Program-made: the position numbers and the translations under genes
Source: Phenylobacterium sp.
Lineage (GTDB): Bacteria; Pseudomonadota; Alphaproteobacteria; Caulobacterales; Caulobacteraceae
Reading direction: 5' to 3'
DNA: 64,000 nucleotides
NCBI RefSeq assembly: GCF_013822795.1
Contig: NZ_PNLB01000019.1
Coordinates: 42,038-106,037, forward strand
Notes under the pieces: generated by a model
Seen by the model: only the letters and a program-made list of their open reading frames with translations
What the model was told of the DNA's origin: nothing
Databases searched by the model: none
Shown here: piece after piece, positions 15,613 to 24,211 of the stretch
How positions within the stretch are numbered: position 1 is the stretch's first letter
Layout of the letters: each line of letters opens with the position of its first letter

Positions 15613-16499
15613 TCGGGTGCGGGCCTCGCCGCAAAGGCGAGGTGATGCAGAACCACCCCGGCGGTCACCGCCACGTTCAGCGAGTCGAAACCGTCCGCCA
15701 TCGGAATGCGGACGGTTTTCGCACGCTCCAACAGGGCCTTCGACAGGCCCGGTCCCTCGGAGCCCAGCACCACCGCAGTGCGCGGCGCGCGCTGCGTCTG
15801 CGCCAGGGTCGTCTCGCCGGCCGGGCTCAGGGCCAACGGCTGGAAGCCGCGGCGCTCAAGTACATCGAGCAGATCCTCGCCCTCGCCGAGCCAGGCAAAC
15901 GGCTTAAGCAGCGCGGCCCCGACCGAGACGCGAATGGCCTTGCGATACAGCGGATCGCAGCAGGTCGGGTCCAGGATCACAGCGTCAGCTCCGAACGCCG
16001 CGGCGTTGCGGAACAGCCCGCCCATATTGTCGTGGTTGGCGATGCCGCTCAGCACCAGCACCAGCGCCTCGCCCGGCAATCCGGCCAGCAGGGTGTCGAC
16101 GTCCGGCTCGGCGGCGCGCCGGCCCAGCGCCAGGATGCCTCTGTGGATCGGAAACCCGACCACCGCGTCCATCACCGCTTGGCTGGCGGCGTAGATCGGC
16201 ACGTCGCCCGGCAGCGCCGCGATCACGTCGGCCATCGCCGCCACGCGCTTTTGCGCCAGCAGCAGCGATTGCGGGCGGACCAGCGGCGAGCGCGCCAACA
16301 CCCGCACGACGACCTCGCCCTCCGCGACGAACAGGCCCTGACGGCCCACGAGGTCGCGCTCGCGCACATCACGATAGGCCGCGATGCGCGCGTCGTCCGG
16401 ATCCTCGATCGTGGCGACCTGCGCTACCAGATCTTCACCCGCTGCTCGGGCGCCAGGTACAGGCCCTGCCCCGGCTTCACCTCGAACGCCGGATACCAC
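15609..16499 (-). CDS. TrmH/SpoU-type RNA 2'-O-methyltransferase
   Basis: Up to 296 residues from a GTG. The C-terminal SPOUT domain shows the knot motifs: LVLSGIANHDNMGGLFRNAAAFG, LDPTCCDPLYRKAIRVS and the last two blocks VVLGSEGPGLS and IPMADGFDSLNVAVTAGV. It methylates a ribose in tRNA or rRNA using S-adenosylmethionine. The true start is unclear: homologous sequence seems to begin near IEDPDDARIAAYRD, but the only possible starts there are a CTG at 16430 or the GTG at 16499, both inside or overlapping the end of the upstream M13 peptidase gene. Confidence 0.87.
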   Translation of the reverse strand: MVSGVRGEAGAGPVPGARAAGEDLVAQVATIEDPDDARIAAYRDVRERDLVGRQGLFVAEGEVVVRVLARSPLVRPQSLLLAQKRVAAMADVIAALPGDVPIYAASQAVMDAVVGFPIHRGILALGRRAAEPDVDTLLAGLPGEALVLVLSGIANHDNMGGLFRNAAAFGADAVILDPTCCDPLYRKAIRVSVGAALLKPFAWLGEGEDLLDVLERRGFQPLALSPAGETTLAQTQRAPRTAVVLGSEGPGLSKALLERAKTVRIPMADGFDSLNVAVTAGVVLHHLAFAARPAPD

Positions 16500-18526
16500 G
16501 GATCGAGGTTGCGAACCGTCTGGGCGCGATACTCGCCAGGAGAATGCACGCCCGACAGCACGTTGCGGCGCAGCGAGGCCTCGCGGAACTTGCTGCGGTA
16601 GTTCTGCGCCCAGCCGAAGTAGAACCGCTGGTCGGCCGTGAACCCGTCGATCACCGGCGCGGCCTGTCCCTTCAGCGACAGATGATAGGCGTCATAGGCG
16701 CTGGCGAGCCCGGCCAGGTCGGCGATGTTCTCGCCCAGGACCTGATTGCCGTTCAGGTGCAGACCGGGCAGCGGCTCATAGGCGCTGTACTGCGCCGCCA
16801 GCGCCTGGCCGCGGGCCTTGAACTGGGCCATGTCGGCTGGGGTCCACCAGTTCTTCAGATCGCCCTTCACGTCGAACAGCGCCCCGGTGTCATCGAAGCC
16901 GTGCACGATCTCGTGGCCGATCACCCCGCCGATGGCGCCGTAGTTCACCGCCGCGTCCGCGTTCGGATCGAAGAAGGTCGGCTCCAGGATCGCGGCCGGG
17001 AACACGATCATGTTCTGCATCGGCAGGTTCAAGGCGTTGACCGTCTGCGGCGTCATCCACCACTCGTCGTGATCGACCGGCCCCTTCAGCTTGGCCACGT
17101 TGCGGCGATAGTCGAACAGGTCGGCCCGCTGCCAATTGCCGTAAGCGTCGCCGCGGACGATCTGTAGACCCGAATAGTCGCGCCACTTGTCGGGATAGCC
17201 GACGCCGACGCGGAACACGGCCAGCTTCTCCTTGGCCTTGGCCTTGGTTTCAGCGCTCATCCAGTCCAGCCGCTCGATACGGGCGTTGAAGGCGGCCAGG
17301 ATGTTCGCCACCATCTCCTGCATCTGCGCCTTGGCCTGCGGGCTGAAGTGGCGCTGGACATAGATCTGGCCCACCGCATCGCCCAGGGCCGCATTGGTGT
17401 TGTCCACCCCACGCTTCCAGCGGTCGCGCTGCTGCGGGGTCCCGGCCAGGGCCGTGCCGTTGAAGGCGAAGTGTTCGTCGGCGAACGCCTTGGAGAGGTA
17501 GGGCGCGCCGCGCTCGATGGCGTGGAACGCCAGATAGTCCTTCCAGGTCTCGATCGGCTGACCGCCGACCAGCTTGGCGATGCCGGCGATGGCGCTGGGT
17601 TGCCAGGCGCCGAAGGTCGGCTGCTCGCTCATTCCAGCGCCCTGCAGCCAGGCGCTCCAGTCGATGCCCGGCGCGTTCTTCTGCAGGTCGGCGCGGGTCC
17701 AGACGTTGTTGGCCTTGGCCACATCGCCGGTCTCGTCGACAGTCAGATGCGCCTGCGCGATGGCGGTTTCCAACGCCACGATCTTCGCCGCCCGGGCGTC
17801 TGCATTCGCGTAGCCGCCCAAGGTCAGCATGGCGGCGATATGCGCCTGGTACTTGGCTCGTAAGTCCTGCGAGCGCGCGCTGTCGTCGAGGTAATAGGCG
17901 CGGTCCGGCAGCCCCAGCCCGCCCTGCATCAGATAGGGCCGGTACTTGGACGTGTCGTTCATGTCCTCGGCGACCCACAGGCCGAACAGCCGGTCGGTCA
18001 CGTAGTCGGTCATGTTCAGGGCGTCGACGTCGGCCCGCAGGGTCGCGCCTAGCTCGCGCGACAGGTCGGCCCGCGTTTTGATCGCTGCGATCGCCGCCAG
18101 TTCAGGCTTCAACGGCGCGGCGCCGGCCGCTTCGATCGCCGCCTCGTCCATGAAGCTGGCGTAGTAGTCGCCGATCTTCCGGGCGTTGGAGCCGTCCGCC
18201 CCCGGGGTCTTGGCCGCATCCTCCAAGATCGCGCGGGTCCGCTCCGCCGCTAGGTCGCTCAGCATGCCGAAGGTGGCGTAGCTCCCGCGGTCAGACGGGA
18301 TCTCGGTCACCTTCATCCAGCCGCCATTGGCGTAGGCGTAGAAGTCGTCGCCCGGCGCGACGGCGGTATCCATGCCGGCCACGTCGAAGCCGAACGTGCC
18401 GTACTTCGGCTTGGCCTTGGTCGCCTCGGCGACCGGCGGCGGCGCTGGGGCGGGAGCGGCCGTCGCACAGGGCGCGAGCATCAACGGCGCGCACGCGCCC
18501 AGCAGCAAGGTTTTCCAGGTGTTCAT
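16424..18526 (-). CDS. M13 family zinc metallopeptidase
   Basis: 700 residues from the ATG at 18524-18526, preceded by GGGAGCGCTCG. An N-terminal signal, MNTWKTLLLGACAPLML, contains LGAC, so it may be a lipoprotein. The zinc site is HEIVH in GGVIGHEIVHGFDDTGA, the third ligand is in GENIADLAG, and the C-terminus ends RVKIW as usual for this family of neprilysin-like oligopeptidases. It should cleave peptides in the periplasm. The full M13 length is present. The end overlaps the methyltransferase start region. Confidence 0.94.
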   Translation of the reverse strand: MNTWKTLLLGACAPLMLAPCATAAPAPAPPPVAEATKAKPKYGTFGFDVAGMDTAVAPGDDFYAYANGGWMKVTEIPSDRGSYATFGMLSDLAAERTRAILEDAAKTPGADGSNARKIGDYYASFMDEAAIEAAGAAPLKPELAAIAAIKTRADLSRELGATLRADVDALNMTDYVTDRLFGLWVAEDMNDTSKYRPYLMQGGLGLPDRAYYLDDSARSQDLRAKYQAHIAAMLTLGGYANADARAAKIVALETAIAQAHLTVDETGDVAKANNVWTRADLQKNAPGIDWSAWLQGAGMSEQPTFGAWQPSAIAGIAKLVGGQPIETWKDYLAFHAIERGAPYLSKAFADEHFAFNGTALAGTPQQRDRWKRGVDNTNAALGDAVGQIYVQRHFSPQAKAQMQEMVANILAAFNARIERLDWMSAETKAKAKEKLAVFRVGVGYPDKWRDYSGLQIVRGDAYGNWQRADLFDYRRNVAKLKGPVDHDEWWMTPQTVNALNLPMQNMIVFPAAILEPTFFDPNADAAVNYGAIGGVIGHEIVHGFDDTGALFDVKGDLKNWWTPADMAQFKARGQALAAQYSAYEPLPGLHLNGNQVLGENIADLAGLASAYDAYHLSLKGQAAPVIDGFTADQRFYFGWAQNYRSKFREASLRRNVLSGVHSPGEYRAQTVRNLDPWYPAFEVKPGQGLYLAPEQRVKIW

Positions 18527-18642
18527 CGAGCGCTCCCATGGCCGACGCCGTACCGACGCCGCCAGCTTTGAAGCCTCTAATACACTGGCCGAGCGCGGGC
18601 GTAGCGGCCGGCGCATTAAACTTACGTCATCTGTGACGCTTG

Positions 18643-19992
18643 TTACGCCGCCCGCGCCCGCCGCACGCCGCTCAAGATCGCTTGCGCCGCGCCGGCGGCC
18701 TGGCTGCGGATGTCGGGCACCGAGGTGATTTCCCAGAACGCCCCGCGGGTCAGCGGCCCCACCGCGAACAGCCCAGGTTCGGCGCGGCCGCTGGCTCCGA
18801 TCAGGCGCGAACCGACATCAACCTCAGCCCCGAGGCGGCAAGGGTCGGGACGGATCAGCCCGCGCGCCATCAACTTCTGCAGCAGCGGCTCGCTGGCTTG
18901 CTCCAGGTCGCCCAGCAACCCGGCGCAGTTCACCACCGCCGATACGCTCAGCCGCCGCATGACCTGGCCGCCGCGCGGGCGCCAGGCCACCTCGACATTG
19001 TCGCGGGTCAGGTTCAGCGACGTCACCTCGCCGGCTCGCACCACCAGTTCGCGGCCGCGCATCAGCAAGCCGATCCGCCGGGCGACGCTCGGCGCCAGCC
19101 GGTGGCGATGCACGTCCCACCACGGGCGCAGGTGACGCAGGAACGCCTGGCGCTCGGCCTGGCTCCAGCCCAGCCAGATCGCCTGGACCTGCGGACGCAG
19201 GGAATCGATCGCCTCGCGCCAGCGACCGTCGCCTGACGCCTCGCGGATCGCCGCCAACAGCTGGCGCGGCGTGCCGGTCGGCGCGATCTCGGCCCCCTGC
19301 TCGCTCGTCGGCGCATGTTGGCGCGGGATCAGGCCGCGACGCGAAATAGCCCAGAACCGCCGGCCCGGCCGCCACAGGCTGACCGCCGCGTCGATCATCG
19401 TCAGGCCGGCGCCAAGCAGCAGGACGTCGTCCCATTCCGGATCCAGCTTGGCCTTCGGGTCCCACGGATCGCCGATGTAACGCGGCGAGGCCAGCAGCGC
19501 CTCGCCCGCTGCGGCCGGAGCCGCCGGCCGCAGCACCCCCAGCGCCAGCACGACGGCCGAAGCCTCGATCTCGCGTCCCAGGGCCAGGCGCACCCGCCAC
19601 CCCTCGCCAGAGCGCTGAACGTCGACCGCCTCGTCCTGCTCAAGCAGCAGCCGCCCCGGCGTCGTCGTCTCCAGCGCCTCGCGCAGCAGATCCTGCAGAT
19701 AGTCGCCGTAGACCCCGCGCGTCACGAATCCGCCGTGCGAGCTCCACCCCTCGTGCCGGGCCAGCCAGCGGGTGAAATGCTCTGGATCGTCCGGGTAGGC
19801 GCTCATGTTCGCCACCCGCACGTTCAGCAGGTGATCGGGATTGCCCGTCGAGTAGGCCGCGCCTCGCCCGAACGCCTTGGCGCGCTCGATCAGCCGAACC
19901 GTCGGACCGTCAGGATCGGCGGCCAGGTGCAAGGCCGTGAGCAGCCCCGAAAACCCGGCTCCGATCACCGCAACTGTGGGCCGCTGGCTCAT
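18643..19992 (-). CDS. FAD/NAD(P)-binding oxidoreductase (COG4529 type)
   Basis: 449 residues from the ATG at 19990-19992 with GGAG upstream. The N-terminal FAD motif is VAVIGAGFSGLLTALHLAA. It is followed by RGAAYSTGNPDHLLNV and MSAYPDDPEHF, typical of the FAD-NAD(P)-binding protein family that also includes HydS/YdhS-like proteins, and by a second Rossmann segment VLLLGAGLTMIDAAVSL. The reaction is not known for this class. It is divergent from the CYP153-type P450 gene, which makes a link to its redox chemistry possible but unproven. Confidence 0.82.
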   Translation of the reverse strand: MSQRPTVAVIGAGFSGLLTALHLAADPDGPTVRLIERAKAFGRGAAYSTGNPDHLLNVRVANMSAYPDDPEHFTRWLARHEGWSSHGGFVTRGVYGDYLQDLLREALETTTPGRLLLEQDEAVDVQRSGEGWRVRLALGREIEASAVVLALGVLRPAAPAAAGEALLASPRYIGDPWDPKAKLDPEWDDVLLLGAGLTMIDAAVSLWRPGRRFWAISRRGLIPRQHAPTSEQGAEIAPTGTPRQLLAAIREASGDGRWREAIDSLRPQVQAIWLGWSQAERQAFLRHLRPWWDVHRHRLAPSVARRIGLLMRGRELVVRAGEVTSLNLTRDNVEVAWRPRGGQVMRRLSVSAVVNCAGLLGDLEQASEPLLQKLMARGLIRPDPCRLGAEVDVGSRLIGASGRAEPGLFAVGPLTRGAFWEITSVPDIRSQAAGAAQAILSGVRRARAA

Positions 19993-20116
19993 GAATCTAA
20001 ACTCCAAACGAGTAGGTCGGCTAAATTCCTATCACTTTTATGGAGATTAAAACGACAGAAAATCTGCATTCGAACGCAGATCGGATGAGACGGCTGTGGA
20101 AACTCGCGCTAAAACT

Positions 20117-20130
20117 TGACGCCTGCGTCA
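20117..20130. promoter_or_regulatory. inverted repeat upstream of the P450 gene
   Basis: TGACGCCTGCGTCA has six-base arms TGACGC/GCGTCA around CT. It lies 47 bases before the P450 start, in the divergent gap, and includes TTGACG, a possible -35 element. A regulator bound here could block the P450 promoter; this is inferred from position alone. Confidence 0.35.
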
Positions 20131-20176
20131 TCTTTGGCTTGAGACCTCGGACGCAATCGGACTTGAGGAGGAACTG

Positions 20177-21433
20177 ATGAGCGACGGCAATATCGATCTG
20201 TCCAATGACGCCCGCGCCCGGGCCTATTCGACTCCGCTTGATCAGTTGAATCCCGGCGACCCGACCCTCTTCCGGACCGACGCCCACTGGCCGGTGCTTG
20301 AGCGCCTGCGCAAGGAAGACCCGGTCCACTACACCGCCGAGAGCGAATACGGCCCGTACTGGTCGATCACCAAGTACAACGACATCATGGCGGTCGACAC
20401 GAACCACCAGGTGTTCTCGTCGGAAGGCGGCATCACCATCGCCACCCAGGACGGCGATGAGGGGCCCCTGCCCATGTTCATCGCCATGGACCCGCCCAAG
20501 CACGACGTTCAACGCAAGACCGTCAGCCCGGCCGTCGCTCCGGCGAACCTGGCGATCCTCGGCCCGCTGATCCGTGAACGCGCCGCCAAGATCCTCGACG
20601 GCCTGCCGATCGGCGAGGAGTTCGACTGGGTCGACAAGGTCTCGATGGAACTGACGGCCATGACCCTGGCCACCCTCTTCGACATGCCGCAGGAAGACCG
20701 CCGCAAGCTGACCTACTGGTCGGACGTGGTCACCGCTATTCCAGGCAAGGGCCTGATCGACACCATCGAACAGAAGATGGCGATCTTCGTCGAGTACCAC
20801 GCCTACTTCACCGAGCTGTGGAACCAGCGCGTCAACGCGCCTCCCGGCGGCGACCTGATCTCGATGCTGGCCCACGGCCCCGAAACCCGGGACATGTCGC
20901 CGCGCGAGTACTTCGGCAACATCGTGCTGCTGACCGTCGGCGGCAACGACACCACCCGCAACACCATCACCGGCTCGGTCCTGGCGCTGAACCAGAACCC
21001 CGACCAGTACCAGAAGCTGCGCGACAATCCGGACCTGATCCCGTCGATGGTTTCCGAGACCATCCGCTGGCAGACGCCGCTGGCGCACATGCGCCGCATC
21101 GCGACCCAGGACTACGAGCTGGGCGGCAAGACCATCAAGAAGGGCGACAAGGTCGTCATGTGGTACGTCTCGGGCAACCGCGACGAGGAAGTCATCGAGC
21201 GGCCGAACGACTACATCATCGATCGCGCCCGCCCGCGGAACCACATGTCCTTCGGCTTCGGCATCCACCGCTGCGTGGGCAACCGCCTGGCCGAACTGCA
21301 GCTGCAAATCATCTGGGAAGAAATCCTCAAGCGCTTCCCGGAGATCAAGGTCGTGGCCGAACCGGTCCGCACCTACTCCAGCTTCGTGAAGGGCTACGAG
21401 TCGATGAAGGTGATCATTCCGAAGCGCGCCTGA
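20177..21433 (+). CDS. cytochrome P450, CYP153-like alkane hydroxylase
   Basis: 418 residues after a strong GAGGAGG ribosome site. The haem ligand is Cys366 in FGFGIHRCVGNRLAE, the oxygen-activating I-helix is VGGNDTTRNTITG, and the ExxR pair is in SETIRW. DPPKHDVQRKTVSPAVAPAN and LFDMPQEDRRKLTYWSDVV match CYP153, the soluble class I P450s that hydroxylate the terminal carbon of medium-chain alkanes, terpenes or fatty acids. CYP153 partners, ferredoxin and ferredoxin reductase, are not adjacent here. A hairpin follows the stop. Confidence 0.9.
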   Translation: MSDGNIDLSNDARARAYSTPLDQLNPGDPTLFRTDAHWPVLERLRKEDPVHYTAESEYGPYWSITKYNDIMAVDTNHQVFSSEGGITIATQDGDEGPLPMFIAMDPPKHDVQRKTVSPAVAPANLAILGPLIRERAAKILDGLPIGEEFDWVDKVSMELTAMTLATLFDMPQEDRRKLTYWSDVVTAIPGKGLIDTIEQKMAIFVEYHAYFTELWNQRVNAPPGGDLISMLAHGPETRDMSPREYFGNIVLLTVGGNDTTRNTITGSVLALNQNPDQYQKLRDNPDLIPSMVSETIRWQTPLAHMRRIATQDYELGGKTIKKGDKVVMWYVSGNRDEEVIERPNDYIIDRARPRNHMSFGFGIHRCVGNRLAELQLQIIWEEILKRFPEIKVVAEPVRTYSSFVKGYESMKVIIPKRA

Positions 21434-21456
21434 CCGCTTTCGTCGCTTGACGTTTG

Positions 21457-21485
21457 GAGAGCCTAGGCCCCGCGCCTAGGCTCTC
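21457..21485 (+). terminator. hairpin after P450 gene, over the next gene's leader
   Basis: A perfect 12-base stem, GAGAGCCTAGGC / GCCTAGGCTCTC, with a five-base loop. It ends 5 bases before the next ATG at 21491. There is no T-run, so it may be a weak terminator or a structure that hides the only AGG near the next start. Confidence 0.6.
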
Positions 21486-21490
21486 TTCGT

Positions 21491-21940
21491 ATGAAGACCC
21501 TGCCTTTCGACCCGACCGACATCGGCGCCGTCGTCGACGCCATGTACGCCATGATCTCCGGCCCCCAGGGTCCCCGCGACTGGGTGCTGCAGGCCGAGAT
21601 CTTCCATCCCGACGCCCGCCAGATGCGCACCTGGGTCGCCGAGGACAACCGCCCGCACATCAAGATCATGGACCCGGCCGCCTATCAGGCGGACGTCGAA
21701 CCGTTCTTCGCGGCCCACGACTTCTACGAGGTCGAGATCGCCCGCCGCATCGACGTGTTCGGCAACATGGCCCAGGTCTGGAGCGCCTACGAGGCGCGTA
21801 CAGAGCCAGGCGAGGCTCCGCCCGAGCGGCGCGGGATCAACTCCATCCAGCTGTTCTGCGAGGCCGACGGCCGCTGGCGCATCGTCTCGATGATCTGGGA
21901 CAACGAACGCCCTGGACTTGCCCTTCCGTCATTCGGGTAG
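21491..21940 (+). CDS. NTF2-like / SnoaL-type protein
   Basis: 149 residues. The sequence resembles the cone-shaped NTF2-like fold: an N-terminal helix DIGAVVDAMYAMISG, EIFHPDARQMRTW, a Y-x-x-x-V-E-P-F helix (YQADVEPFF), strands YEVEIARRIDVFGNMAQVWSAYEAR and a last strand WRIVSMIWDNE. Members act as small hydrolases, isomerases or binding proteins; no catalytic residue set can be assigned. It follows the P450 after a strong hairpin, with no clear ribosome site of its own, and precedes the PhyH dioxygenase by 28 bases. Confidence 0.75.
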   Translation: MKTLPFDPTDIGAVVDAMYAMISGPQGPRDWVLQAEIFHPDARQMRTWVAEDNRPHIKIMDPAAYQADVEPFFAAHDFYEVEIARRIDVFGNMAQVWSAYEARTEPGEAPPERRGINSIQLFCEADGRWRIVSMIWDNERPGLALPSFG

Positions 21941-21968
21941 ACACTCGCCTCCAAAGAGGGAGGCGGCC

Positions 21969-22784
21969 ATGTCCGAGCCGTTCGACATCGAAGCCCACGT
22001 CCAGCGGCTGACCGACGACGGCTACACGGTCATCGAGGACTTCGCCGACGCCGGCGCCTTGGCCGCCGCGCGCACCGCGCTCGGCCCTCACCTCGGCTCG
22101 CACCATGGTCGCAACGCCTTCGAGGGTTTTTCAACCGAGCGCGTCTACACCCTGGTCGCCCGCGGCCAGGTGTTCGAGCACCTGACCGCCGAGCCTCGCC
22201 TCCTGGCCCTGCTCGACCGCTTTCTCCAGCCCGGCTACCTGCTGACCGCCAGCCAGGCGATCTGCATCTATCCGGGCGAAGCAGCGCAGCAGCTCCACTT
22301 CGACGACGGCTTCTACCGCCAGCCGCGGCCGCGCCCGGCCATCAGCCTTTCGCTGATCGGCGCCATCGACGCCTTCACCGACACCAACGGCGCGACCGAC
22401 ATCATCCCCGGCAGCCACCGCTGGAGCGACGCCGACATCGCCGCCCTCTCGCCGGAGAAGGCGCTGTCGATGCTGAGGCCCGTGGTCATGCCGGCGGGCG
22501 GCGCCATGGTCTTCCAGGGAACGCTCCTGCACCGCGGCGGGGCCAACCGTTCAAACGCACCGCGGCTGGCCTTCACCAACCAATACTGCGAGCCCTGGGG
22601 CCGCACGCAGGAGAACTTCTACCTCGGCGTCCCGCGCGAACGCGTGCAGGCGATGTCGCCGCGCCTGCAGGACCTGCTCGGCTACAACATCTGGCCGCCG
22701 TTCATGGGTCAGGTCACCGGGTCGCACCCGCTCAAGAGCCTCGAGGATGGCTGGGTCGCGCCGGTGGAGCGCCAGACGCCCTAG
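21969..22784 (+). CDS. PhyH-family Fe(II)/2-oxoglutarate dioxygenase
   Basis: 271 residues from an ATG after GGGAGG. The first metal ligands are His and Asp in LHFDDGF (HxD), the distal His is in TLLHRGGANRSN, whose Arg would bind 2-oxoglutarate. The phytanoyl-CoA dioxygenase superfamily hydroxylates acyl-CoA or other small molecules using Fe(II) and 2-oxoglutarate. With the NTF2-like gene it forms a possible two-gene unit. A palindrome begins in its stop codon. Confidence 0.86.
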   Translation: MSEPFDIEAHVQRLTDDGYTVIEDFADAGALAAARTALGPHLGSHHGRNAFEGFSTERVYTLVARGQVFEHLTAEPRLLALLDRFLQPGYLLTASQAICIYPGEAAQQLHFDDGFYRQPRPRPAISLSLIGAIDAFTDTNGATDIIPGSHRWSDADIAALSPEKALSMLRPVVMPAGGAMVFQGTLLHRGGANRSNAPRLAFTNQYCEPWGRTQENFYLGVPRERVQAMSPRLQDLLGYNIWPPFMGQVTGSHPLKSLEDGWVAPVERQTP

Positions 22785-22896
22785 AGCGTGACAGCTTCAA
22801 GTGGAAGCCGGTTGAAGCGACCGTCACGCTCTAAACATTTGAAGATAGACCCTTTTATCCCGGCTCAAGCGAATTCGCTTGAGCCGGAAAGGGTCT
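22783..22896. repeat. paired palindromic element filling a convergent gap
   Basis: Two inverted repeats in series. The first has arms AGAGCGTGAC (22783-22792) and GTCACGCTCT (22823-22832). The second is a 28-base perfect palindrome with GAATTC at its centre (22860-22887), wrapped by AGACCCTTT (22847-22855) and AAAGGGTCT (22888-22896). The outer edges include parts of both flanking stop codons. This looks like a bidirectional terminator or a repeated extragenic element. Confidence 0.75.
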
Positions 22897-23629
22897 AGCC
22901 CAGGTTGCGCCGATAGAGCGCGTTCAGCCGTTCCCAGTGCCGCTCGGCCCCCTGCTTCTGGTAGAGCGCGCGCTGCGGGAAGGTGAAGCCGTGTTCGGCG
23001 CCGGGATAGATCTCCACTTCGGCCCGCGCCCCGTCCGCCGCCAGCGCTTCACTCAGCGCCCGCACCGTCTCGAGCGGCGCCCAGCGGTCGGTCTCGGCGC
23101 AGGCGAAGTAAAGCTCGGCCTCGCTCTTGCGCGCCGCCAGGTGCGGGCTGTCGTCGGCCTCGGTGACCAGATAGGTGCCGTGGATCGAGGCCGCCGCCTT
23201 CACCTGCGGCACGCGCACCGCCGCGTTGATCGCGAACTGGCCGCTCATGCAGTAGCCAACCGTGCCGATGCGGCTGGCGTCGGCGCCGCCCTGGCCGGAC
23301 GCGAACGCGACCAGCGCCTCGACGTCGTCCATCACCATCGGGATGGTGAGCTCGTTCATCAGCCCCATCATCCGCTCGCGCAGAGCGTCGTCCATCGCCC
23401 CGCCCGCCGGAACCAGCTCCAACACGCCGGCGCGATAGTAGAGGTTAGGCAGCATGACGTAGTAGCCGGCGCTCGCCAGCCGCCGGGCCATATCGCGCAG
23501 CTCCTCGCGGATGCCCGGTGCGTCCATAAGGAACAGGACCAGCGGATGCGGTCCGTCGCGCTCGGGATGGACGATGAAGGTCGTGCTCGTCCCCTCGCTC
23601 AGCGCGACCTCTAGAGTTTGCTCGATCAT
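22895..23629 (-). CDS. dienelactone hydrolase family protein
   Basis: 244 residues from the ATG at 23627-23629, which overlaps the upstream stop by four bases. The alpha/beta-hydrolase nucleophile is a cysteine in VGYCMSGQFA, as in true dienelactone hydrolases, followed by the acid in CAETDRWAP and His in GAEHGFTFPQR. The reaction class is hydrolysis of a lactone or ester. It lies in a three-gene operon with an SDR and an unrecognised protein, all divergent from a TetR gene. Confidence 0.88.
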   Translation of the reverse strand: MIEQTLEVALSEGTSTTFIVHPERDGPHPLVLFLMDAPGIREELRDMARRLASAGYYVMLPNLYYRAGVLELVPAGGAMDDALRERMMGLMNELTIPMVMDDVEALVAFASGQGGADASRIGTVGYCMSGQFAINAAVRVPQVKAAASIHGTYLVTEADDSPHLAARKSEAELYFACAETDRWAPLETVRALSEALAADGARAEVEIYPGAEHGFTFPQRALYQKQGAERHWERLNALYRRNLG

Positions 23630-24201
23630 TTCGCCCCTTCCCTCGGCATCAGTACGCAAGCCCGCGCCAGCGACACCCGCGTCAGCTCTCGGCGCCGCAG
23701 GAACACCGCCATCGCGTCGGTGGTCGGATCACGCGACACCTGCCATTCGCCGAGATCCCGATAGCGGGTCATCAGCAGCAGCCGGCGCGCCCCGGCCTCG
23801 CGGTCGGCCTCGTCCTCCTCGGCCAGGAATAGACCGAAGATCTTGGTCTCGAACCGCGCCTCGAAGTCAGGCCAGGCCTCGCCCGACAGCCGCACGAACT
23901 CCTCGACCGCGCCGCCGTCGATCGTGAACCAGTTGTGGACGTAGATCCCGCCCGCCTCCGGCGGCGCCTCGCCCTCCGGCCGCAAGGTCGGCGTCAAGCG
24001 GACCCGGTCGCTGGCCACGATCCCTGGCGTGAACGACACCCGCGTCCCGGCCGCCGCCAAAACCAGCGCTTGATCCGAGGCGAACCCCAGCAGCGGCGCG
24101 AACACCGCCCGCACGCCGGCCGAGCCGTAGAGGTGGTCGGCCACCACCCGCTGGGCCGTGCGTTCGCGCCCCAGCGTCAGCTGAAAGTAATCGTATTCCA
24201 A
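23626..24201 (-). CDS. protein of unknown function in SDR-hydrolase operon
   Basis: 191 residues. Not recognised with confidence. The repeated pattern of EYDYFQL at the start, IYVHNWFTIDGGAVEEFVRLSGEAWPDFEA in the middle and LLLMTRYRDLGEWQ near the end suggests two alpha/beta barrel halves of the dimeric ferredoxin-like (NIPSNAP/EthD) type. No signal peptide or membrane span. It starts 10 bases after the SDR stop and its stop overlaps the hydrolase start, so it probably belongs to the same catabolic step. Confidence 0.75.
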   Translation of the reverse strand: MEYDYFQLTLGRERTAQRVVADHLYGSAGVRAVFAPLLGFASDQALVLAAAGTRVSFTPGIVASDRVRLTPTLRPEGEAPPEAGGIYVHNWFTIDGGAVEEFVRLSGEAWPDFEARFETKIFGLFLAEEDEADREAGARRLLLMTRYRDLGEWQVSRDPTTDAMAVFLRRRELTRVSLARACVLMPREGAK

Positions 24202-24211
24202 AGGCTTAGCC

